Origin: Colwellia sp. Arc7-635
GTDB lineage: Bacteria > Pseudomonadota > Gammaproteobacteria > Enterobacterales > Alteromonadaceae
Assembly: GCF_003971255.1 (NCBI RefSeq)
Contig: NZ_CP034660.1
Span: 3,720,001 to 3,784,000, forward strand
Reading direction: 5' to 3'
DNA: 64,000 nucleotides
Shown here: piece after piece, positions 25,820 through 33,683 of the stretch
Layout of the letters: every line of letters starts with the position of its first letter
Position numbering within the stretch: the first letter of the stretch is position 1
Translations under genes and position numbers: made by a program
The notes under the pieces: generated by a model
Told to the model about the DNA's origin: nothing
Database searches by the model: none
Seen by the model: only the letters and a program-made list of their open reading frames with translations

Positions 25820-26182
25820 ATGAAACTTTTTTTTAGCATGTCATTAGTAGCGTTGTTAACAGCCTGCTCTTCCGTAGCCATTCAACCTGACGCAAATGGC
25901 ATACGATTAACCCATAGTGAACCCGGCAAAGAATGTACCTTTTTAGGTGATATTACGGGCAGTCAAGGTGACTTTTTCACGGGAACCTTCACCTCTAATG
26001 CTGATTTAGAGACAGGTGCACGTAACGACCTTAAAAATAAAGCGATGCAATTAGGTGGTGATACTATTTATATTTTAACGCAACGAGCTGGTCAAACAGG
26101 GCATTATGACAACGATTTTGGTGGCGGCACTCAACAAACGAATGTAACGCTTTCAGGTAATGTTTATAAATGCCAACAATAA
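25820..26182 (+). CDS. DUF4156 lipoprotein
   Basis: A 120-residue lipoprotein with lipobox LTAC (Cys16 in MKLFFSMSLVALLTACSS). The DUF4156 domain is seen in GKECTFLGDITGSQG, ARNDLKNKAMQLGGDTIYIL and the final GNVYKC, with two Cys likely paired. It is probably attached to the outer membrane in the periplasm; function is unknown. AGGAAA is 8 bases before the ATG. A hairpin at 26222-26256 follows. Confidence 0.85.
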   Translation: MKLFFSMSLVALLTACSSVAIQPDANGIRLTHSEPGKECTFLGDITGSQGDFFTGTFTSNADLETGARNDLKNKAMQLGGDTIYILTQRAGQTGHYDNDFGGGTQQTNVTLSGNVYKCQQ

Positions 26183-26221
26183 GCTGAGCATCAAATATAA
26201 GTAGCACCTTTCAAATCAAAA

Positions 26222-26256
26222 GGCCTTTGAATTAAATCATTATGCGATTCAAGGCC
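26222..26256 (+). terminator. hairpin after DUF4156 gene
   Basis: GGCCTTTGAAT and ATTCAAGGCC arms (one bulged T) around a 14-base loop, followed by a weak T-rich stretch, 40 bases past the stop. Confidence 0.6.
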
Positions 26257-26358
26257 GTTTACTACTTTCTTATCATAACGTCCATTTTCCAATATTTATT
26301 CAATTGCTAGGTAGGTAACTTTTTTAGCTAAATAATCATATAGAAATAGTTAGCGCTT

Positions 26359-26424
26359 TTGAATAAAGTCATGCGTGGCCTGATCAATGCATTGAATAAA
26401 GTCATGTGTGGCCTGATCAATGAA
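26359..26424. repeat. 2 x 33-bp tandem duplication
   Basis: The unit beginning TTGAATAAAGTCATGCGTGG and ending CCTGATCAATGCA is repeated at 26392-26424 with two substitutions. It lies in the gap before the convergent DUF998 gene. The rest of the 26183-26502 gap holds only the hairpin at 26222. Confidence 0.85.
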
Positions 26425-26502
26425 TTAAGAGGCCAAGCATAGTTGGTTAAAATAAGTAACGAAGGAGTAAAATATTCTTTTTTGTTCCTATTTAACAACC
26501 TA

Positions 26503-27051
26503 CTAGGTAAAGGTTACGTCTAAAAGCAACAAAAACGTACTTAAAAATATACTTGCTTCCGCTACTCTCTGAATTAAGCCAATAAAATGCTTAGGAAAGC
26601 CGACAATGAATGTAATGATGAAAATACAAAGTAACGTAAAAGATGCCTCAATATGCCAACCGGTATTTTTATCCATTAATTCATTGAGTTGATATGCTAT
26701 TCCCGCATAACACCCACCACCAACAATGTTGTGTATCGAATTTTTCCAAGTGCCGAAAACAGGCGTTCCCTGATCACATGGAAAAAATGCACTTAATAAA
26801 TAGCTTAAGCCGATTGCACCAGCAAGAAAAGCAGCTTGATAGCTATTGGCATATGTAAAAATAGAAACAATTAAACATCCTAAGCCTACAGGCAGAAAGA
26901 TGAAAAAAGAAACCTGTTTTTCATACTCAGATCCTAATTCACCTAACTCACTTATTGAATATCTAAAATGATCATAAGCTTTTCTTTTTTTAGCATAAAA
27001 GACAATCCCCCAAATTAAATATATATAAATTATAAGTAAAAAAAACGCCAT
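26503..27051 (-). CDS. DUF998-like membrane protein
   Basis: A 182-residue protein with about six membrane helices. The loop YSISELGELGSEYEKQVSFF after the first helix and the FFPCDQGTPVFGTW ... IHNIVGGGCYAGIAYQ region are the usual DUF998 landmarks. DUF998 proteins are of unknown function, with distant similarity to membrane ceramidase-like or transporter folds. It lies 76 bases downstream of the unknown gene at 27128, on the same strand, so the two may form an operon controlled by the palindromes at 27814-27954. Confidence 0.7.
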   Translation of the reverse strand: MAFFLLIIYIYLIWGIVFYAKKRKAYDHFRYSISELGELGSEYEKQVSFFIFLPVGLGCLIVSIFTYANSYQAAFLAGAIGLSYLLSAFFPCDQGTPVFGTWKNSIHNIVGGGCYAGIAYQLNELMDKNTGWHIEASFTLLCIFIITFIVGFPKHFIGLIQRVAEASIFLSTFLLLLDVTFT

Positions 27052-27127
27052 ATTATTGGTTACCTAAAGCCGCGATGAGCAGCAAATAAAAAAGTTATTA
27101 TGAGAGGCCTGATAGAAATTTTTTTTG

Positions 27128-27787
27128 TTAAGTTTCATTTATTAAAGCATCTGCTTTTCTAATTAAACTAACCATTTTCAATGATGTTTTTGTTACTCCA
27201 AACCATATAGCCCACCCTTCATTCTTACTAGCAAAGCTTCCGTCTTGCGGTGTTATCGGATCTGGCAACAATAATCTAAGCCCTATTAATTCATTAACAT
27301 TAATAAAAATAGCTTCTTCATCCCAGCCTTTTTCTTCAAACAATTTAAAGTTTAAGTGATGTATTCCCGCTCTTGGATAAGGCAGAGACTCTGTCTGGGT
27401 TTCTAGTTCAGCTGCATTGAGAAAAAAATCTAAGAGATCGTCAGTCATGCCGTGCATCGCAGAAACGAATGATCTTATTTCCACCTCATTGACCTTAAAC
27501 TCAACATCTTTACAAAATAATAAAGCGGTAGCCATACGAGCTCTTTTACTTGATGTTTTTATGATTGAGTCTATGTAATTGGAGAGAATTTCTTGCCCAA
27601 AGTCACTATTAATATGCTCATTTAATTTTTCCTGGTTCTCTATGGCCATTGTCTCATAACGTAAGTCAACGAATTCAAGAAACTCTTTAATTTTTGATTT
27701 TCGCCTATCTTCATAGATTTTCGAAAAAGCAGAATAAGTATTTTTTGTCAGCTTTATAACCGTGCTAGATTTTAATTCCATATCCAT
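27128..27787 (-). CDS. unknown cytosolic protein, operator-controlled
   Basis: I do not recognise this 219-residue soluble protein. The first half is helical and charged (SAFSKIYEDRRKSKIKEFLEF, then a second long helix). A middle segment, VNEVEIRSFVSAMHGMTDDL, resembles four-helix packing. The end (EGWAIWFGVTKTSLKMVSLI) is more hydrophobic but not membrane-like. Base composition is more AT-rich than most neighbours. Two or three copies of a palindrome near CGGAAT-N-ATTCCG lie within 170 bases upstream, so it is probably tightly regulated. The start is the ATG at 27787; a second ATG is two codons downstream. Confidence 0.6.
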   Translation of the reverse strand: MDMELKSSTVIKLTKNTYSAFSKIYEDRRKSKIKEFLEFVDLRYETMAIENQEKLNEHINSDFGQEILSNYIDSIIKTSSKRARMATALLFCKDVEFKVNEVEIRSFVSAMHGMTDDLLDFFLNAAELETQTESLPYPRAGIHHLNFKLFEEKGWDEEAIFINVNELIGLRLLLPDPITPQDGSFASKNEGWAIWFGVTKTSLKMVSLIRKADALINET

Positions 27788-27813
27788 ACCTTGAAACTTA
27801 GCAGCTTAATATG

Positions 27814-27954
27814 CGGAATAACTCCTCGTTTAAATACGGTATTATTCCATCCATCATGATTTTAATTATTAAAATACTCTCTTTCATTTAAAAATCAAAG
27901 ACTTTAATAACATTTCATTAGTTTCACTATTACGTGAATTACGGAATTATTCCG
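27814..27954 (-). promoter_or_regulatory. three palindromic boxes CGGAAT-N-ATTCCG
   Basis: A perfect copy (CGGAATTATTCCG, 27942-27954) and two 11-of-13 copies (CGGAATAACTCCT, 27814-27826; CGGTATTATTCCA, 27837-27849) stand upstream of the minus-strand gene starting at 27787. The two near copies are 23 bases apart centre to centre, about two helical turns. I cannot name the regulator. The remainder of the 27788-28275 gap has no gene. Confidence 0.6.
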
Positions 27955-28207
27955 TCGATCAAAGACACATTTACTATTCCAGCAGCACAGCACATAACAA
28001 CAGTTTTTTATCTATAAACCTTTATTCTTAAATAATCTCAATGAACTTAGAATCTCTCGTCAAAAAAAGTTAACTACGCTACTCGCGATAATGACCAGTA
28101 ACAATGTCATCATTGATGATCAATTTTGATCCCTTTCATTCTGAACGTTCTAGTTATTTATCGAAATAGCGAATACAAATCAGCTACAACTTTTCAAGAT
28201 ATTATCT

Positions 28208-28236
28208 TTGCAACCGACCTTGCGGTCGGTTAAACT
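28208..28236 (+). promoter_or_regulatory. tetR promoter with overlapping operator
   Basis: A -35-like TTGCAA (28208-28213) and a -10-like TAAACT (28231-28236), 17 bases apart, flank ACCGACCTTGCGGTCGGT. That operator has near-perfect arms ACCGACC / GGTCGGT. The arrangement implies autorepression by the TetR protein encoded immediately downstream. Confidence 0.75.
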
Positions 28237-28275
28237 TGAGTGATTATATTGCCCACTAACATTCGAAGATAGGCT

Positions 28276-28860
28276 ATGAGAGACGCAGAGCAAACACGTA
28301 AAAAAATACTTGAAATTAGTGCTGATGAAATTCATAAAAAGGGTTTTACCGCGACTAGTTTGTCTTGTATTTTAGCTCGCTGTGAAATATCTAAAGGTGC
28401 CTTGTATTACCATTTTGCTAATAAAATGGAACTTGGTTACGCTGTTTTTGAAGAGGTTTACGCGCCTGCTTTTATTGCCCTTTGGCAACCGCCAGTAGAG
28501 GCTGAAGATCCAATACAAGGTTTATGTGACTTTTTCAGTTCGATGTCGAAAGAGATGAGTTGCGATGAACTCGTGTGTGGCTGCCCGCTAAACAACCTTT
28601 GCCAAGAAATGTCAGGCGTTGATGAAGGCTTCCGTATTAGAATACTCGCCATGGAAAAACAACTGAATTTATTAATTGCCACAAACTTATTACGCGTTAG
28701 CAAGCAATTGCAACCGGATCTTGATTTTAGCCAAGTTGCTTATTTTATTGTGTCGACCTTTCATGGTTCTTCAAGTTTAAGTAAATGCTCTTTAAACAAA
28801 GAGTTGTTTGATAAGGTCATTAAAGAGCTATGTCGTTACTTGCAACTATTGAAAAGCTAG
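28276..28860 (+). CDS. TetR family repressor of the downstream MlaC-like gene
   Basis: A 194-residue TetR protein. The helix-turn-helix (about 1-50) contains TSLSCILARCEISKGALYYHFANKMELGYAV. The C-terminal domain has VCGCPLNNLCQEMSGVDEGF, the GCPLGNLxxE motif of the NemR/YxaF-like branch. Cysteines cluster here (CDELVCGC, LCQEM), so redox or electrophile sensing is possible, as in NemR, but this is inference. The same ACCG-CGGT operator appears before this gene and before the MlaC-like gene at 29008. Confidence 0.88.
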   Translation: MRDAEQTRKKILEISADEIHKKGFTATSLSCILARCEISKGALYYHFANKMELGYAVFEEVYAPAFIALWQPPVEAEDPIQGLCDFFSSMSKEMSCDELVCGCPLNNLCQEMSGVDEGFRIRILAMEKQLNLLIATNLLRVSKQLQPDLDFSQVAYFIVSTFHGSSSLSKCSLNKELFDKVIKELCRYLQLLKS

Positions 28861-28929
28861 CGACAAATTAATACGGTGTTGAGGTAACAATTCTTAACAC
28901 TTTATCTTCTATCTTAAGCCTAAAAATCA

Positions 28930-28959
28930 TTTACAGACCGAGCGGTCGGTATGTATAAT
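28930..28959 (+). promoter_or_regulatory. operator-promoter of MlaC-like gene
   Basis: TTTACA (28930-28935) and TATAAT (28954-28959), 18 bases apart, form a strong promoter. The operator GACCGAGCGGTCGGT (about 28936-28950) fills the spacer, sharing the GACCG/CGGTCGGT core with the tetR operator at 28213-28230. Repressor binding here would block RNA polymerase directly. Confidence 0.8.
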
Positions 28960-29007
28960 CCCCCCAATTCAAAATTAGTTCAATTTATTTATCTCGTAAG
29001 GATCATC

Positions 29008-29622
29008 ATGAAAAAGCTTTTAGTACTGTTTGTATTATTCACTGGTTTTATACAAAGCAGTATCGCAACTGAGGTTACACCTTCAGTTTCTCCTTATCAG
29101 GTGATCGAAGTGGCGGGTAATAACCTATTTGCCAGAATTGCGAGTAATCAAGAAGCGTTAGAAAAGTTTCCTGATTTAATGCGAGATATTGTTGAAGAAG
29201 AATTAATGCCGTCGGTTGATTATCAATATGCTGCCTTTAAAATTTTGGGTAAGCATTTACAAAAAACAACTCCTGAGCAACGTGTAAAGTTTATTAATGC
29301 TATGCGCTCATACTTGGTTCGTACTTATGCCAATGCATTAACGCAGTACCATAACCAAAAGGTAGTGTTTGAGCCTGAAACTAAGCTTAAGGACAATGTA
29401 AAATCAGCTTCTGTTGACGTGAAAATTGTCGATGCGGGCAAGCCTGATATAAAAATAACCTTTCAAATGCGTAAAGATTCTAGATCTCAAGAATGGAAAG
29501 CTTACGATATGATTGTTGAAGGTATCTCTTTAATCAGCACTAAGCAGTCTGAGTTTAATCGTAGAATATCTGATTTAGGCTTAGATCAAGTCACAATAGA
29601 GCTTGCTTCAATCTCTAAGTAA
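29008..29622 (+). CDS. MlaC/Ttg2D-family lipid-binding protein
   Basis: A 204-residue periplasmic protein with signal peptide MKKLLVLFVLFTGFIQSSIA. The MlaC pattern is clear: PDLMRDIVEEELMPSVDYQYAAFKILGKH, TPEQRVKFINAMRSYLVRTYANAL, WKAYDMIVEGISLISTKQSEFNR. MlaC shuttles phospholipids between the outer-membrane MlaA complex and the inner-membrane MlaFEDB transporter; here the gene stands alone with a TetR repressor, so an inducible side function such as envelope repair or solvent tolerance is likely (inference). I start at ATG 29008 (TAAGGA 5 bases upstream), not at the ATG 28951 in the promoter. Confidence 0.9.
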   Translation: MKKLLVLFVLFTGFIQSSIATEVTPSVSPYQVIEVAGNNLFARIASNQEALEKFPDLMRDIVEEELMPSVDYQYAAFKILGKHLQKTTPEQRVKFINAMRSYLVRTYANALTQYHNQKVVFEPETKLKDNVKSASVDVKIVDAGKPDIKITFQMRKDSRSQEWKAYDMIVEGISLISTKQSEFNRRISDLGLDQVTIELASISK

Positions 29623-29641
29623 CCTTGCTATTACAAACAAT

Positions 29642-29682
29642 AAAAAGCCAGCTTAGCATTGAATGCTACGCTGGCTTTTTTT
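29642..29682. terminator. terminator between MlaC-like and acylase genes
   Basis: AAAAAGCCAGC...AGCAT and ATGCT...GCTGGCTTTTTTT form a long stem (small internal mismatch) between convergent genes. It works on both strands. Confidence 0.85.
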
Positions 29683-29713
29683 ATTCATATTTTTAAAGCG
29701 TTATTGCAAAGCC

Positions 29714-32260
29714 TTATTGTTCTGCTGAACTCAGTGTCATTTCTGAAACTTTGTTTGCTTCAATATCAGCTTCAGTAAAGCGTAAAGGTCTCAATTGCGG
29801 TTGTTGTGAATATAGTAAAGTTTGGTCTTCATTATGGTCACTGCCGTATTCATGAGATTGAGAATAGCTCAATAAGCCTCTAGCAACAGGGCCTTCATCC
29901 GTAAAGTTAACGACTGTCATCCAGCTACTGCCGTAATTAATATGGTAACCACCACCTTCAGCACTTAAAATTGAACCGCTGATTTCTGTAGGGTAAACAT
30001 GACGACGTAACACTGAGCCGTCGTTACCGTTACGCACATCAAATACATTGAAACCACCTTCGATGTTATGAGAGCCCGCCCAAGGAATTTTCACACCTGA
30101 AGCACTACCATCAGCTAAACTACGCTCAACAAACTGCACTGAACCCAATGTTGCATCTAGCGCTAAGCCAGCTGATTCAACATTAACAATAGCCTGAGCA
30201 AACTGTGCCAATGTTGTGGCGTTGTTTACTAAACCACTAGGCGTTGTAATCACATTATCGACAGAGAAGCTTTCTTGCCATTGCGGGTCTTGGTTAAATT
30301 GAAAAGCAAACTCTCTAAACAAGTGCGCTGCACTGCTATTTTTATTGAAAGTACCATCCCAAAGTGCCAATGCAGCACAGCCCTCACTAATATCAACGTC
30401 TTGTGTTTCAAGGCTCACTAGCGTGCTTCCTTGCGTTTGACAAATAGCTAATAGCTCGGTCAAAGTATTCTCAGAAAGGTAACTACGGTTGCTTAGTAGT
30501 GCCTGTTCAACTTCAGCCGGGCTAAATAAACCATCACTGCCTGCACTATTAGCTAAAAAGTTATGTGCTAAACGTGAACGTAGAGATTGCTGATTTTCAA
30601 CAGGACCATACAATGGCGATACGCCCGTTATAGGTGAATCAAGATTTGTTAACCAGAAGCTGTCATTCGAGTTTTGCACGTAGTCTGTGCCTGAATACTT
30701 AGGGGCATTTTCGTACGGTACAGCACGCTCAAAATCAAAGGCTGATAAAAAGCCTGGTAACAGTGTGAACCCTGCCGCTTGTTTAGCGCCAATTAATGCC
30801 GGGTTTGTGGTCATGGCTTCAATTGCTGTTGCGGTTAAGTTAGGTACGGTTGAGTCATCAATGTAGAAAACATTACCCTCTTTATCCGCCGACATTGTAT
30901 TGTTGAAAATAACACCGTCGTAGTCTTTAAAAGCTTGTTTAAATTCGGTCATGTTGCCGGCTAAATTCATCGCTAGCCAATGGTCTATAATATCAACATT
31001 ACCTAAGTTAGCGTCTTTAATGGTAAAAGCACTGCCACCAGCTCCCCATTCAAAACTTCCAGGAACAACAATCATTGGCCCATGATGGGTCGAATAAGTC
31101 ATTTTCGCTAACTTGATGGTTTGTCCTGCGCCAACGGCAACATCAATCGCGATTTCTTTACCTGTTATTGAGCGATTTGTGCCATCAATAACTTGCGACA
31201 TTTGCGTTGGATCATCAGGGTTCAATGTTAAGTTATAAACCACAAAATGCTCAGCAGTAGAGAAAGTATGTGTCCAGGCAACATTTTCATTAAAACCTAT
31301 ATTGACCACACCTGGCATTCCGGTTAACGAGCCGCCCATCACGTTTAAGTGATCCGGAATAGTGATGTGGAATTGCCAGAAACGTAAATTACCGGTATGT
31401 GGAAAATGCGGATTAGCTAATACCATGCCTTTACCGTTCTCTGTTTTATCTTTACCTAAGCCCCAACCATTTGAGCCTAAATCGTTTGGATTATGCTCAG
31501 GCAGTGTCACAACAGGTTTGGCATTAACGGTATAACCGTTAGCAACAGCGCTAGGCGTTTGCGGATAAGGTGCAAAACTTTCTCCAGGAGGAGCAGCTAA
31601 AAACATTGGACCAAGGAAGTTGGCCGCGCCTGGCAGTAAAGCGATACCTAAGGTGTAAGTCAGCATATCAACATCGCTAATAGGTTGTACCCATGGCATG
31701 TTGGCACATGACCCATCAATGTTTTCAACTCCGGTATCGGCTAAGTACTTATTATAACCTTGAGCATAGCCTGACAATAATGCTCGGCTATCCTCTGATA
31801 ACGATGCCATATTTGTTTCCGCGTGCTCTCTAATACCTAATGTTAGAAAACCAAAGTCATTAATTAAGTGCGCTGAGTCCCCCGAACCAGGCACTAAATC
31901 AGGACCATAATATTTTGCCCGTTGTGAGTTGTACTTCAAAATTTGATCGGCAAGCATACAAGCATTATCTTTCGCAAAAGCATAGCCAACACCATACGAC
32001 ATGCTTTCTAAATTGTCGGCAGTAATATGTGGTACGCCATAATCAGTCCAGCGAATATTGGCGGTCAATACACCGTCGCTATCAAATGTCGGCACAGGCG
32101 GAGCAACGACTACTGGTGGTGTAACAGGATCTGGTGTGACGGGTGCTGGTGTACCTATGTATTTAAATTCATCACCGCCACCTCCCCCACAGGCGGCCAG
32201 TAAACAGGATAAGCTTAAAACAGTTAACGGTGTGCGTAATTGTTGAAATGAATATTTCAA
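29714..32260 (-). CDS. penicillin/AHL acylase family lipoprotein
   Basis: An 848-residue Ntn-hydrolase of the penicillin amidase (S45) family, made as a precursor that self-cleaves before the nucleophile Ser263 (LGSNGWGLGKD). Other landmarks are RWTDYGVPHI near the start of the alpha part, a glutamine-free ANPHFPH after the nucleophile, and VVNIGFNENVAWTHTFS. The N-terminus is a lipobox (LAAC, Cys24) followed by Gly5 and a Pro/Val-rich linker (about 37-57), so it is tethered to a membrane. Family enzymes cleave acyl amides, including acyl-homoserine lactones; the substrate here is unproven. The start is TTG at 32260, with GGAG 6 bases upstream. Confidence 0.88.
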   Translation of the reverse strand: MKYSFQQLRTPLTVLSLSCLLAACGGGGGDEFKYIGTPAPVTPDPVTPPVVVAPPVPTFDSDGVLTANIRWTDYGVPHITADNLESMSYGVGYAFAKDNACMLADQILKYNSQRAKYYGPDLVPGSGDSAHLINDFGFLTLGIREHAETNMASLSEDSRALLSGYAQGYNKYLADTGVENIDGSCANMPWVQPISDVDMLTYTLGIALLPGAANFLGPMFLAAPPGESFAPYPQTPSAVANGYTVNAKPVVTLPEHNPNDLGSNGWGLGKDKTENGKGMVLANPHFPHTGNLRFWQFHITIPDHLNVMGGSLTGMPGVVNIGFNENVAWTHTFSTAEHFVVYNLTLNPDDPTQMSQVIDGTNRSITGKEIAIDVAVGAGQTIKLAKMTYSTHHGPMIVVPGSFEWGAGGSAFTIKDANLGNVDIIDHWLAMNLAGNMTEFKQAFKDYDGVIFNNTMSADKEGNVFYIDDSTVPNLTATAIEAMTTNPALIGAKQAAGFTLLPGFLSAFDFERAVPYENAPKYSGTDYVQNSNDSFWLTNLDSPITGVSPLYGPVENQQSLRSRLAHNFLANSAGSDGLFSPAEVEQALLSNRSYLSENTLTELLAICQTQGSTLVSLETQDVDISEGCAALALWDGTFNKNSSAAHLFREFAFQFNQDPQWQESFSVDNVITTPSGLVNNATTLAQFAQAIVNVESAGLALDATLGSVQFVERSLADGSASGVKIPWAGSHNIEGGFNVFDVRNGNDGSVLRRHVYPTEISGSILSAEGGGYHINYGSSWMTVVNFTDEGPVARGLLSYSQSHEYGSDHNEDQTLLYSQQPQLRPLRFTEADIEANKVSEMTLSSAEQ

Positions 32261-32622
32261 AATAAACTCCTTCTTATAGCTATTATTATTTTATTTTTCA
32301 CAGCCCGAAGACTGATCACACCAGTCATAATTGCATAATAATCCATCAAGCTCAAACACTCATTTGACTAAAATTCACACAAGATCAAATAGCAGAACAT
32401 ACTGTTTTCATATCGAAAAATTCGGGAATAAAAACTTCATATCATTGATAAAAAACAATATAAAGTAAAAATAAAACAAGAAGAGTATTATGGTTATTGA
32501 GGATAACCGTCAAAAAAATCATCCGTAGCTTTACAGCTTTGCAATGCGGCAACACTTTCATAAAACCTGACTATCGCGTAATAAAAGTCATTCTTTAGAA
32601 AATGCACAAGCCCTTTGATTAT
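32261..32622. other. intergenic upstream of acylase
   Basis: 362 AT-rich bases between the nhaR-like stop and the acylase start, both on the minus strand. It contains the acylase ribosome site (AAGGAG). No ORF or clear terminator seen. Confidence 0.4.
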
Positions 32623-33537
32623 TTAATTTAACAGCATAGGTTTTGCGAATAATCGTTTACCTTCCGCTAATAAGTGCTGAACCGCAGGATGTTTTACCTT
32701 ACGCTCAGGCGAGATAAGATAATAATGTTCAACAATGTCGGTTGTGCGGCCAATAACCTCAACGTCAAATTCATCCACCACATGATTTTCAAGTATGGTA
32801 GGCGCACAAAATGCACCATATCCTGCTTTACCAAAATATTTAGCCAACATTGAGTCGTCAAACTCACCAATAATTTTCGGGCTAATAGCAAGCTCATTAA
32901 ACCAAGACAGTACATTTAAATGCTGATTTGAACCCTCGCCTGCGGTGAAAAAAGGCTGACCATCGAGTGACTTTGGAAAGCCATCTTTGAGTGATGTTGC
33001 TAACGCTTTTGTGGCAAAAAAACTTAAACCACATTTGCCGATAAGATGACTGTAAGCTTTTAACGATGCTCCCGTAGGAAGTGAAGTATCGCTTAATACT
33101 GCATCAAGTTTATTGACCGCAAGCTCACCCAGTAAAACTTCCAAACTGGTTTCTTTGCAAACCAATTTAATCGAGTTATCCATTTGGTAAATTGACTTTA
33201 AAAGATTAAATGAAAATACCTTGGCGATAACATCTGTTACACCGATTGAGAAGCGAAATGAAAAGTCAGTTGAATGATTTTTTAACGAATGCACAAGCTC
33301 ATCACCTAAGCTAAATATTTCCTGGGTATAACTTAACGTGATGTGTCCCATCTCATTAAGTATCAAACGCTTACCTTTGCGCTCGAATAAACTATAGCCA
33401 AGTTGCACTTCTAATAAATTTAACTGAGCACTCAATGTTTGTGGTGTGATATGCATCGATTTTGCAGCCATAGCAATACTACCGTGCGTTGCTATTGCAT
33501 GAAAATATTGTAAGTGATGATAATTAAGTTTAGCCAT
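32623..33537 (-). CDS. nhaR: NhaR-like LysR transcriptional activator
   Basis: A 304-residue LysR-type regulator. The winged helix opens MAKLNYHHLQYFHAIATHGS and continues TPQTLSAQLNLLE and LFERKGKRLILNEMG, the arrangement known from NhaR rather than from general LysR proteins. The effector domain covers about 90-300. It is transcribed divergently from nhaA (146 bases between the starts). NhaR activates nhaA in response to sodium, so the same role is very likely. T/A-rich dyads in the gap could be its sites, but none is clear-cut. Confidence 0.88.
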   Translation of the reverse strand: MAKLNYHHLQYFHAIATHGSIAMAAKSMHITPQTLSAQLNLLEVQLGYSLFERKGKRLILNEMGHITLSYTQEIFSLGDELVHSLKNHSTDFSFRFSIGVTDVIAKVFSFNLLKSIYQMDNSIKLVCKETSLEVLLGELAVNKLDAVLSDTSLPTGASLKAYSHLIGKCGLSFFATKALATSLKDGFPKSLDGQPFFTAGEGSNQHLNVLSWFNELAISPKIIGEFDDSMLAKYFGKAGYGAFCAPTILENHVVDEFDVEVIGRTTDIVEHYYLISPERKVKHPAVQHLLAEGKRLFAKPMLLN

Positions 33538-33683
33538 AAAACCTCACAAATTTGTTTGCTATTATTGTCATTTTTCCAGCTAAAACCTTATCAACTTTTT
33601 ATTGATAATAATACAACTACAATCGACTTTTATTGTTTTGAGATATTGGTTATAAATTCAGTAACTACGTGAAAGGAGGTTGT

